A DNA stretch of 64,000 nucleotides from Microcella indica (GTDB lineage: Bacteria > Actinomycetota > Actinomycetes > Actinomycetales > Microbacteriaceae): contig NZ_CP058670.1 of NCBI RefSeq assembly GCF_013414345.1, forward strand, positions 1,984,001-2,048,000. Reading direction: 5' to 3'. Within the stretch, counting starts at the first letter, position 1; every line of letters starts with the position of its first letter. Position numbers and translations under genes: made by a program. Below are positions 18,985 through 29,044 of the stretch, piece by piece. The notes under the pieces were generated by a model, which was given only the letters and a program-made list of their open reading frames with translations, searched no databases and was not told the origin of the DNA.

Positions 18985-19070
18985 CGCCCTTTCGGCTCAG
19001 ATCTGACGCGAGAGGGCGCACCGCCTCAACTCAAGCGCCCACTCGCGCCAGATCTGGCACATATGGCGGG
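18984..19070. repeat. Two further copies of the 36-bp palindrome after rsmD
   Basis: Copies at 18984-19019 (core TCAGATCTGA, outer GCGCCCT/AGGGCGC) and 19035-19070 (core GCCAGATCTGGC at 19047-19058). They fill the gap between the convergent rsmD and pdtaS genes and could fold as transcription terminators in either direction. Confidence 0.75.
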
Positions 19071-19089
19071 TCGGGCGCGGGACGGGGGC

Positions 19090-20586
19090 TCAGGCGCGGC
19101 GCTTGAGGTAGAGCAGCGGCACCTCGATGGTCACCTCGGTGCCTTCGCCCTGCAGGGTGTGCCAGTCGATGACGCCACCGAGCTCGCCTTGGATGAGGGT
19201 GCGCACGATCTGCGTGCCGAGCCCCGAGCCGACCTTGCCCTCGCCGAGTCCGACGCCGTTGTCGCGCACTTTGACTGAGAGGGTGTCGTCGCTGCGGCTT
19301 GCGACGATCTCGACCTCGCCGTCGGGCCGCCCGGCGAGGCCGTGCTCGACGGCGTTGGTGACGAGCTCGGTGAGCGCGAGCGCGAGCGGCGTCGCGTACT
19401 CGCTCGGCAGGGTGCCGAAGCTGCCCGTGGACGTCGGGCGCACGGTCGTGGAGTGGCTCGAGGCGACTTCGGCGATGAGCATGAGCACGCGCGCGAAGAC
19501 TTCGTCGAAGTCGACGTTCTGGCTGAGTCCCTCCGAGAGCGTGTCGTGGACGACGGCGATCGCCGCGACGCGGCGCATGGCCTGCGTGAGCGACTCGCGG
19601 GCGACGTCGCTGTGGGTGCGGCGGGCCTGGATGCGCAGGAGCGAGGCCACGGTCTGCAGGTTGTTCTTGACGCGGTGGTGAATCTCGCGGATCGTCGCAT
19701 CCTTGGTGATGAGCTCGCGCTCCTGGTGCCGCACCTCGGTGACGTCGCGCACGAGCACGATCGCGCCGATGCGCTGGCCGTGCTGCCGCAGCGGGATCGT
19801 GCGCAGGGTGACGGTCACGCCGCGCGACTCGATGTCGGTGCGCCACGGCGCTCGCCCGGTCACGACGAGAGGCAGGGACTCGTCGACCTGCAGCTTGCCG
19901 CTCAGCAGGCGCGTGGTCACGTGCGCGAGCGACTCGCCCTCGAGCTCGCCGACGAAGCCCATGCGGTTGAAGGCGCTCAGGCCGTTGGGGCTCGCGAAGG
20001 TGACGGTGCCGTCGACGTCGAGTCGCACGAGCCCGTCGGAGGCGCGGGGCGCGCCACGTCGGGGCCCGCTGGGTGCGGTCATGTCGGGGAAGTCGCCGGC
20101 GGCGATCATCGCGAAGATGTCGTTGGCGCACTCGTTGAAGGTGAGCTCCTGGCGGCCGGGCATGCGCGCTTCGCTCAGGTTGGTGTGGCGCGTCATGACG
20201 GCGATGGGATGCTCGCTCACCCCTTTTCCGCCCGCATCGCGACTCAGCACGGGTATGGCGCGCAGCCGCGTGGGGGTCTCCTCGTACCAGTCGGGCGTGC
20301 TCGAGTCGACGATGCTTCGCGTGCTGTAGGCCTCGCTGACCTGGTCGCGCCACTCGGGCCGGATCTCCTGCCCCACGAAGTCGCGGTAGAAGAGCGTCGC
20401 CGAACTCGACGGCCGCTGGTGGGCGACGGCGACGAAGCTGCCTTCCGCGGCCGGCACCCACAGCACGATGTCGGCGAAGGCGAGGTCGGCGATGAGCTGG
20501 CCGTCGGCGATGAGCAGGTGCAGCCACTCGATGTCGGCCTCGCTCGAGGCGGCGTGCTCGTGCACCAGATCGGAGAGGGTCGACAC
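19090..20586 (-). CDS. pdtaS: PdtaS-type sensor histidine kinase
   Basis: 498 aa cytoplasmic kinase. Residues 1-150 form the H_kinase_N/GAF-like sensor (VLWVPAAEGSFVAVAHQRPS), about 180-290 a PAS domain, then the HisKA_2 helix EIHHRVKNNLQTVASLLRIQ with candidate phospho-His 303/304, and the HATPase end with LALALTELVTNAVEHGL, VRDNGVGLGEG and GLGTQIVRTLI. In actinobacteria PdtaS phosphorylates PdtaR, an ANTAR antiterminator; no pdtaR is in the window. GTG 20586 has TAGCCT six nt upstream. It ends convergently against rsmD across the palindrome pair. Confidence 0.92.
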   Translation of the reverse strand: MSTLSDLVHEHAASSEADIEWLHLLIADGQLIADLAFADIVLWVPAAEGSFVAVAHQRPSSSATLFYRDFVGQEIRPEWRDQVSEAYSTRSIVDSSTPDWYEETPTRLRAIPVLSRDAGGKGVSEHPIAVMTRHTNLSEARMPGRQELTFNECANDIFAMIAAGDFPDMTAPSGPRRGAPRASDGLVRLDVDGTVTFASPNGLSAFNRMGFVGELEGESLAHVTTRLLSGKLQVDESLPLVVTGRAPWRTDIESRGVTVTLRTIPLRQHGQRIGAIVLVRDVTEVRHQERELITKDATIREIHHRVKNNLQTVASLLRIQARRTHSDVARESLTQAMRRVAAIAVVHDTLSEGLSQNVDFDEVFARVLMLIAEVASSHSTTVRPTSTGSFGTLPSEYATPLALALTELVTNAVEHGLAGRPDGEVEIVASRSDDTLSVKVRDNGVGLGEGKVGSGLGTQIVRTLIQGELGGVIDWHTLQGEGTEVTIEVPLLYLKRRA

Positions 20587-20595
20587 CCCCTCAGG

Positions 20596-22050
20596 CTAGC
20601 CGCTGCGCCCGGGCAGGCGCGCCGCGAGTCCGCCGGCGAATCGGGAGCGGACCGGAGCGGGCCGCTCGGTGACCTCGAGCGCGTCGGCCAGCCGCGCGAT
20701 GCCGGCGCGCAACGCCGAGCGGGGTGCGGCGTCGACGACACTGCGGGCGGTGAGCAGTGCCGCGTCGGCTGCGTGCGGATCGTCGTCGATGAGCACGGCG
20801 TTGCTCACCCCGCCGAAGCGATCGAGCGTCTGGCGAACCTGGCCCGCGGGGTCGAGCCCGAGCACGCTCGACCGCACGCGGTTGACGACGACGCGCACGC
20901 TCGTCGTGAGAACCACGTCGAGCAGGTCGGGGTAGGTGCGCAGCAGGCGTGCGAGCCCGAGTGGATCCGCAGCGCCCACGGCCACGACGTCGTCGGCCGC
21001 GCGCAGCGCCGCGATCGTCGCGGCGTTGCGTCGGGGTGCGAGCAGGTCGCTGCTGAGCTCTTCGTCCGTCTCGAGGTTGAAGCCGGTGTCGACGACGACG
21101 ATGGGCCGCCACGCCCGGCACTCCTCCAGGACGCTCGTCACGCGCTCGGCGGAGAGCTCCGGCCAACGATGCGGGCGCCCGATACCCGTGAGCACTCGTA
21201 GCTCGCCATGCGTGCCGCGCAGCGTCGACCCGAGAGGGGCTCGCTGCGCGACCCGGTCGAGCTCGTCCGCCGTCAGGCTGCCGGACCCGGCGAGCCGGCA
21301 GGCCGCGGCGAAGCCGGGCGACTCGTCGAGCAGCCCGAGGGAGGGCGCGATCGCGCCGCCGTAGGTGTCGGCGTCGACGAGGCAGACCGGCAGTCCGCGC
21401 CCGGCGAGCTCGGCCGCGAGTCCGATCGCGACCGTCGTGCGCCCCGGAGCCCCGGCGGGGCCCCACACCGCGATGATGCGGGGCGCGAGCGATGAGGGTT
21501 CGGCGTGGAGGGCCGCGGGCGCCTCACCGCGCGGCGCGCTCCGCGTGGATCGAGCACGCTGCGGGCGCGACGTCACCGCCCGTGATGACAGTGATCGCGC
21601 TCGGTGCAGGCGAGCGTCGTCGCGCAGGTCACCGCTGCGGGGCAGGTCTGCGCCCGCTGGCGGGTCGCCGATCGGCTCGGTGTCATCGAGCGCGGCGGCC
21701 GAACCCGCGTCGCCGAGCGGCCCCGCCTCCAGGGCGGCGACGTCGATCGGGGCACCGGGTCGGGCGACCAGCTGCTCGTGCACCCCCAGTCGGCGGGCTG
21801 CCGCGCTCAGCGGTGACCCGGCGGTGACGAGCACACTGCGTACGCCCAGGAGGTCGGACGCCCCGACGACGGTGGAGGTGGCGACGTCGGGGTGGTCCGC
21901 GAGAAGGAGGACCTCGGGGGTGCTCTCCGCGAGCTGACCGACCACCTCGTCAGTGTCGAGCGCCCGCCACACCACGCGGTGCCCGGCCCGCAGGAGCGCG
22001 AGCTCGAGGGTGTCGGCGTCGAGCCCGGGAACGGCGAGTGCGATGCGCAC
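20596..22050 (-). CDS. CpaE/ParA-like ATPase with atypical P-loop
   Basis: 484 aa. The N-terminal third looks like a receiver-like pseudo-domain (IALAVPGLDADTLELALLRA...VLLLADHP), then a low-complexity linker, then a MinD/ParA ATPase domain from about residue 190: AVWGPAGAPGRTTVAIGLAA, VDADTYGGAIAPSLGLLDE, PIVVVDTGFNLE. The P-loop has Arg (GRTT) where the classic deviant Walker A has Lys, as in CpaE-like proteins. Probable partner is the SAF/CpaB-like protein whose stop is one nt before this GTG. Flp-pilus or surface-polarity roles are possible, but no other tad genes are present. Confidence 0.8.
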   Translation of the reverse strand: MRIALAVPGLDADTLELALLRAGHRVVWRALDTDEVVGQLAESTPEVLLLADHPDVATSTVVGASDLLGVRSVLVTAGSPLSAAARRLGVHEQLVARPGAPIDVAALEAGPLGDAGSAAALDDTEPIGDPPAGADLPRSGDLRDDARLHRARSLSSRAVTSRPQRARSTRSAPRGEAPAALHAEPSSLAPRIIAVWGPAGAPGRTTVAIGLAAELAGRGLPVCLVDADTYGGAIAPSLGLLDESPGFAAACRLAGSGSLTADELDRVAQRAPLGSTLRGTHGELRVLTGIGRPHRWPELSAERVTSVLEECRAWRPIVVVDTGFNLETDEELSSDLLAPRRNAATIAALRAADDVVAVGAADPLGLARLLRTYPDLLDVVLTTSVRVVVNRVRSSVLGLDPAGQVRQTLDRFGGVSNAVLIDDDPHAADAALLTARSVVDAAPRSALRAGIARLADALEVTERPAPVRSRFAGGLAARLPGRSG

Positions 22051-22051
22051 G

Positions 22052-22696
22052 TCAGGGCCCGACCGCGAGCGACACGGGGATCGCGGAGAGCGCGTCGCCG
22101 TTGGCGACGGCGTGCAGGATGCGCGCGACCTCGCGCCGCGGCACGAGCAGTTCGACTCGCGCCGCCTCCGCGCCGGAGACGATGCCCTCGGGCGCCACGG
22201 TGCGCACGAGCTGAGCGCCCGAGGCGAGCACGGTCGGTGCCCCGAAGCGACCGGCTTCGAGCGCGGGCGCAGACCACAGGTCGAGAACGTCACCGGCGCG
22301 CACGGTGCCGCCGAGGTCGGTCGCCAGAGCGACGACGATCGTGGTCGAGGATGCTCCGCGCACGTCGCCGACGGCGGCGAGCGGCACGAGCTCGCCCGAG
22401 CCGATGCTGCGGCTCACGATCACACCGCCCTCGGGCAGCTGCCCGCCCCGCAGATAGGTGCTGCTATCGGGGCCGAGAGAGACGCGCCGCAGTTCGAGGT
22501 CCGCCGCGTCGACGTGCTCGCCGACCGTGAGGAGCCGCGACGCCGCGTAGACCTCGACACCATCGTCGACGGCGGCGACCACACCGACCACGCCCAGCAC
22601 GGAGCCGGCGACGAGGAGGAGGCCGATGACCAGGCGCGGGTCCCGGAAGCGTAGGGAACGTGGGGCGGGCTCGTCTCTCGCCGCGCGTGCTGCCAT
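22052..22696 (-). CDS. SAF-domain (CpaB/FlgA-like) membrane-anchored protein
   Basis: 214 aa: a cytoplasmic Arg-rich start, one transmembrane helix (LVIGLLLVAGSVLGVVGVVAAV), and an outside SAF domain (YAASRLLTVGEHVDAADLEL, VIVSRSIGSGELVPLAAV). SAF proteins of the CpaB type help assemble Flp pili; here only a CpaE-like ATPase accompanies it, so that role is uncertain. ATG 22696 has AAGGAGA seven nt upstream. The 5' region is shared with the divergent HTH gene and holds a perfect DnaA box. Confidence 0.8.
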   Translation of the reverse strand: MAARAARDEPAPRSLRFRDPRLVIGLLLVAGSVLGVVGVVAAVDDGVEVYAASRLLTVGEHVDAADLELRRVSLGPDSSTYLRGGQLPEGGVIVSRSIGSGELVPLAAVGDVRGASSTTIVVALATDLGGTVRAGDVLDLWSAPALEAGRFGAPTVLASGAQLVRTVAPEGIVSGAEAARVELLVPRREVARILHAVANGDALSAIPVSLAVGP

Positions 22697-22775
22697 GCGG
22701 GGTCTCCTTGTCAGGGGCGGTGTGCGTAGGCGGTCGGCATCGATACTGACGAGAGCCGACGACGCCGGTCCGCAG

Positions 22776-22784
22776 TTATCCACA
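22776..22784 (+). promoter_or_regulatory. DnaA box (TTATCCACA)
   Basis: A perfect consensus DnaA-binding nonamer in the divergent interval between the SAF gene and the HTH gene, about 50 nt upstream of the latter. One isolated box is not an origin; it may be regulatory or chance. Confidence 0.4.
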
Positions 22785-22824
22785 CACCGTCCCGCTCGCG
22801 CGAGTCGGCGACGATAATCGACTC

Positions 22825-23124
22825 ATGCCCGATGACCCGCTGAACCCGATCGGTCGGTTCGTGACCCTCGCCGATGTGGCGGAGATCCTCAGTCTCTCCG
22901 CCGCTGAGGTGCTCGCGCTCGTGCGCTCCGGAGAACTGCCCGCGATCCGTCTCGGGTCGATCGGCCAGTGGAGGGTCGAGTCGAGCGTGCTCGAGTCGTT
23001 CATCGCCGACAAGTACGACGAGGCGAAGCGCATGGCACTGTGGAACGAGGCGGAGTTCGCGGATGTCGCGGAGATCTTCCCGGACCACGGGCGAAACGGT
23101 CAGAGGCGCACGAGCAGCACCTGA
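22825..23124 (+). CDS. Excisionase/MerR-type helix-turn-helix protein
   Basis: 99 aa. Residues 12-62 (FVTLADVAEILSLSAAEVLA, then LVRSGELPAIRLGSIGQWRV) form a winged HTH_17-type DNA-binding domain, with a C-terminal helix EAKRMALWNEAEFADVAEIF. Such proteins are small transcription regulators or excisionases; no integrase is nearby, so regulation is more likely. GATAAT at 22813-22818 lies six nt before the ATG, suggesting a leaderless transcript. The 3' end overlaps the convergent gene by 25 nt. Confidence 0.85.
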   Translation: MPDDPLNPIGRFVTLADVAEILSLSAAEVLALVRSGELPAIRLGSIGQWRVESSVLESFIADKYDEAKRMALWNEAEFADVAEIFPDHGRNGQRRTSST

Positions 23125-23684
23125 TCGAACGGTACGAGCCTCACCTGCTGCACTGCGGTGGCACGACGCGGAGTGTCGCGATCGTGAACAGCGAGGTCGA
23201 GGTGGTCGCGGCCGACGCGATCGACGGTGCCGTGCAGATCACCGACCGCCGTCTGCACGGTGAGCGGCGTGCGGCGTCGGCACAGGTCGCGCAGCAGGAA
23301 GCTGAGGCCCAGCCGGGCCGAGAGATCGTCGCGCGCCGGAGTGGGCTCGAGGGTGCGCTGGGCCTGCTCGACATCGAGCACGAGCGATTCCACCGCCCGA
23401 AGGGGCACGACCACCTGGGCCGCGCCGAGATCGACGAGGTCTCCCGCGAGCCAATCGCGCCCGAGCGACCGCAGGCGCACCCGGGAGAGCGCACCGTCGT
23501 GGGTACGCAAGGTCAGGATGCGCCTCTCGGGCTCGCGCTCGCGCAGGACAACAGCCAGTCGACCGCGCAGCTCGAGTCGACCCAGTCGCAGGCGCTCCTC
23601 CTCCTGCTGCAGGTCGAGCTCCTCCGCGTGCAATTCGTGCTCGAGCTGCCCGGCGAGGTCGTCGAATAGATGGTCCCAGCGCAT
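23100..23684 (-). CDS. Conserved hypothetical protein of actinobacteria
   Basis: 194 aa, soluble. An N-terminal charged helix (MRWDHLFDDLAGQLEHELHA, ELDLQQEEERLRLGRLELRG) likely coils, followed by a beta-rich part with two similar halves (RLAVVLREREPERRILTLRT and LTVQTAVGDLHGTVDRVGRD), perhaps SH3- or Sm-like barrels. I have no function for it. ATG 23684 has TACCGT six nt upstream (23696-23691). It overlaps the convergent HTH gene by 25 nt at its 3' end. Confidence 0.75.
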   Translation of the reverse strand: MRWDHLFDDLAGQLEHELHAEELDLQQEEERLRLGRLELRGRLAVVLREREPERRILTLRTHDGALSRVRLRSLGRDWLAGDLVDLGAAQVVVPLRAVESLVLDVEQAQRTLEPTPARDDLSARLGLSFLLRDLCRRRTPLTVQTAVGDLHGTVDRVGRDHLDLAVHDRDTPRRATAVQQVRLVPFDQVLLVRL

Positions 23685-23871
23685 GCGGTGACGGTAGCGA
23701 TCGCCCCCGACGCTCGGTCGCGGGTTTTCCACAGTTGCCCCTCGGGTCTGGACAACTGAGAATAAGTTCTGGTTGGGTAGGGTTACCCCGACCAGGGGTG
23801 CATAGACCGGTCTGCTCACGAGCGCTCCCTCGCGTGCCGACCCGACCCCCTCACCGGGAGAGGAGCCGACG

Positions 23872-24318
23872 GTGTCCACCGCCCTTCCGCTGCACTCGCA
23901 CGCCCCCCGAGGTCGCTCCGCGGCCGCCCGCATCGCGCAGGAGGAGTTCTTCGACTACCAGCCGACGGCGTCGAGCGAACTGCCCGACCCCCGACCGCTG
24001 CTCGAGAATCTCACGCGCTGCGTCATCGAGATTCTCGCCGGCGCACGCGAGCTCGAGCAGATCGCCCGCTGGGTGACCGACGACGTCTATCGCACCCTCT
24101 TGAGCCGCTCCGTGATCAGCGCTCGCGCTCGCGCCGCGCGCCGGGCACCGACCCGTCGGCCGTCCTTCAGTCTCGGCGGCGTGCGCATCTGCGAGCCGCG
24201 GGACGGAGTCGTGGAAGCCGTGGTCGTGGTGGTCAACCGCGCCCGGTGCCGGGCTGTCGCGATCAGGCTCGAAGGGCTCGACCGTCGCTGGCGCGCGAGC
24301 GCCATCCACGTCCTCTAG
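23872..24318 (+). CDS. Rv3235-family protein
   Basis: 148 aa. The recognisable part is residues 40-148: PRPLLENLTRCVIEILAGAR, ELEQIARWVTDDVYRTLLSR, and the terminal VNRARCRAVAIRLEGLDRRWRA, which match the small Rv3235 family found next to secA in actinobacteria. Function unknown; a link to secretion is only by synteny. GTG 23872 has a strong GGGAGAGGAG upstream. It converges on secA, with a hairpin between them. Confidence 0.85.
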   Translation: MSTALPLHSHAPRGRSAAARIAQEEFFDYQPTASSELPDPRPLLENLTRCVIEILAGARELEQIARWVTDDVYRTLLSRSVISARARAARRAPTRRPSFSLGGVRICEPRDGVVEAVVVVVNRARCRAVAIRLEGLDRRWRASAIHVL

Positions 24319-24333
24319 CGCGAGCAGCGGCCG

Positions 24334-24379
24334 CGCGCTCGAGCCCACCAGCGCCCGTCGGGCCTCAGACTCGAGCGCG
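24334..24379. terminator. Bidirectional terminator-like hairpin between convergent genes
   Basis: Perfect 10-bp inverted repeat CGCGCTCGAG (24334-24343) / CTCGAGCGCG (24370-24379), with an inner GCCC-GTC-GGGC hairpin. It lies between the convergent ends of the Rv3235-like gene and secA and has no U-tract, as is usual for actinobacterial terminators. Confidence 0.5.
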
Positions 24380-24390
24380 GTCGACCCGCT

Positions 24391-27300
<2,910 letters not shown>

Positions 27301-27449
27301 TTGGTCACTCCCCGTCATCGGGCCGCGCATGCGCCTGGGTGGGGGCACCGCGAACACGCCGCAGGCCCGCGCGAGCGCGGCGCGCCCATGCTAGCAAGCG
27401 TTCGTCGCCGCGCGGTGCGAGTGCGCGCACCGCACCGCGCGCATCCCGC

Positions 27450-28142
27450 TCAGCCTCGCCGGCGAGCCTTCGCGGGCGCCTCCGCCACCGGCTCCGTCTC
27501 GAGGCCGATGACGCCGTAGTTCCAGCCCGTGCGGCGATACACGACGCTCGGCCGGTCGGTCTCCGCGTCGATGAAGAGGAAGAAGTCGTGCCCCACCAGC
27601 TCCATGTGGTCGACCGCCTCGTCGACCGTCATCGACGTGGAGGGGAAGACCTTGGTGCGGATGACGACGGGGCTGTACTCATCCTCGCCCTCCGCCGGCT
27701 CGTCGCTCACGGTCGGGATCGCGCCCGTCGCGACCTTCTCGATCGTCTCCGGATCGGCAGGCGTGATGTCGACGACGCTGAAGCCATCGGCCGTCACCTC
27801 GCGCAGCGACACCGGGCGGTGCTTGCCGCGGTGCACCTTCTTCTTGTCCTTGGCCCGGCGCAGGCGCTCGAGGAGCTTGTCGATGACGATGTCGAAGGCG
27901 ACGTACTTGTCGCTGCCCGACGCCTCCGCCCGCACCACGGGGCCGGGGCCGATGAGCGTCATCTCCACGCGGTCATCACCCGAATGACCCGTGCGACCGA
28001 GCTTCTCGTGATGCCGCGAGACCTTGATCTCGAGAACCTGCGCGCGATCGCTGAGGTGCTCCACCTTCTCGGCCTTCTCGGTGGCGTAGTCGCGGAACCG
28101 GTCCGTGATTCCCATATTGCGTCCGGTGATGGTGATATCCAC
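27450..28142 (-). CDS. hpf: Ribosome hibernation promoting factor, long form
   Basis: 230 aa. The N-terminal YfiA/HPF domain (MDITITGRNMGITDRFRDYA, LEIKVSRHHEKLGRTGHSGD) binds in the decoding region of the 30S subunit; the C-terminal domain (VVIRTKVFPSTSMTVDEAVD, FFLFIDAETDRPSVVYRRTG) mediates 100S ribosome dimerisation, making this the long type. The GTG start at 28142 has GGGAGGTC about six nt upstream. Same strand as comF and secA, the order conserved in mycobacteria. Confidence 0.95.
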   Translation of the reverse strand: MDITITGRNMGITDRFRDYATEKAEKVEHLSDRAQVLEIKVSRHHEKLGRTGHSGDDRVEMTLIGPGPVVRAEASGSDKYVAFDIVIDKLLERLRRAKDKKKVHRGKHRPVSLREVTADGFSVVDITPADPETIEKVATGAIPTVSDEPAEGEDEYSPVVIRTKVFPSTSMTVDEAVDHMELVGHDFFLFIDAETDRPSVVYRRTGWNYGVIGLETEPVAEAPAKARRRG

Positions 28143-28211
28143 GTCGACCTCCCTCGAGTCGGTGCGCGCCGCCCGAGATCAGGCGGTTGTCGCGCCTTCC
28201 ATGTCCACACG

Positions 28212-28982
28212 CTAGTCCTCCCCTCCGTGCTTGTCATCGATTCGGCCGAGAGGCTCATCAGAGAATCTCCAGAGGATGCTCGACTCGCCGACCCGACGCG
28301 GCGTCGCGGCGACCACGGCGCACGCCACGACCTCGGCTCCCGCGGCTCGCAGGGCGCGCGCCGCGGCGCGCAGGGTGGAGCCGCTCGTCACGACGTCGTC
28401 GAGCAGGACCACCTGCGCACCGCGCACCCGCGGGCTCACCCGCCAGCGCGCGGCGTCGACCTCGTGGCGCTGAGCGAGCGTCAGCCGCTTCTGCGCCCGC
28501 GGTCGGCCCCGCGCGGGCCGCAGGGCACGCGTGACCCGCAGCCCGGCGCGCCGCGCGAGCAGCTCGGCCGGGTGATACCCGCGTCGGGCGGCCCCCGACG
28601 AACCACCCGGCACCGGCACGAGCAGGGGCGTCGAGCCGGGGGTCGCTCGGGCGTAGGCAGCCTCGAGCGCCGCGAGCACCGCCGGGCGCAGCGCGCGGGC
28701 GAGCTCGGTGCGGTCGTGTTCCTTGAAGGCGAGGATCACCCGGCGCGGCACGCCGTCGTAGATCAGCGGCGCAACGAGCGGCACGGGCACGTCGCCCACC
28801 TGATCCTCGGTGCCCGACGTCGCCTCGAGCATCGCGAGCCCCACCCGCGGCCGCAGCTCGGCCGCGCAGACTCGGCACAGCGCGAGGTCGGCGGCAGAGC
28901 ATCCCGCACAGACGACCGGGGCGATGAGCGCCCACGCCGCCCACGCCGCACCCGCCACCGAGCCCACCGAGATCGCACCCAC
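28212..28982 (-). CDS. comF: ComF-family phosphoribosyltransferase-like protein
   Basis: About 256 aa. An N-terminal zinc finger uses C25, C28, C36 and C39 (VVCAGC...LCRVC), and the C-terminal PRTase domain carries the PRPP loop VVLLDDVVTSGSTLRAAARA and RGYHPAELLARRAG. ComF is needed for DNA uptake in competent bacteria; in actinobacteria its role is not settled. GTG 28982 is inferred: upstream the frame is antisense to lpqB and there is no clear Shine-Dalgarno. It lies between lpqB and hpf. Confidence 0.88.
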   Translation of the reverse strand: MGAISVGSVAGAAWAAWALIAPVVCAGCSAADLALCRVCAAELRPRVGLAMLEATSGTEDQVGDVPVPLVAPLIYDGVPRRVILAFKEHDRTELARALRPAVLAALEAAYARATPGSTPLLVPVPGGSSGAARRGYHPAELLARRAGLRVTRALRPARGRPRAQKRLTLAQRHEVDAARWRVSPRVRGAQVVLLDDVVTSGSTLRAAARALRAAGAEVVACAVVAATPRRVGESSILWRFSDEPLGRIDDKHGGED

Positions 28983-29044
28983 GCGACGATCGTGGCCCGA
29001 CCCCGCTCGCCGTGCGGGGGGAGAGCGCGAGCGGTGGAGAGACG

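Noticed and set aside
22776-22784. Replication origin at the DnaA box
   Set aside because: Only one perfect box, no cluster, no AT-rich unwinding region and no dnaA/dnaN nearby.
23771-23800. ACCCC-N5-GGGGT inverted repeat as another CsoR-type site
   Set aside because: Arms are only five bases, spacing differs from the 11704 site and no promoter box overlaps it.
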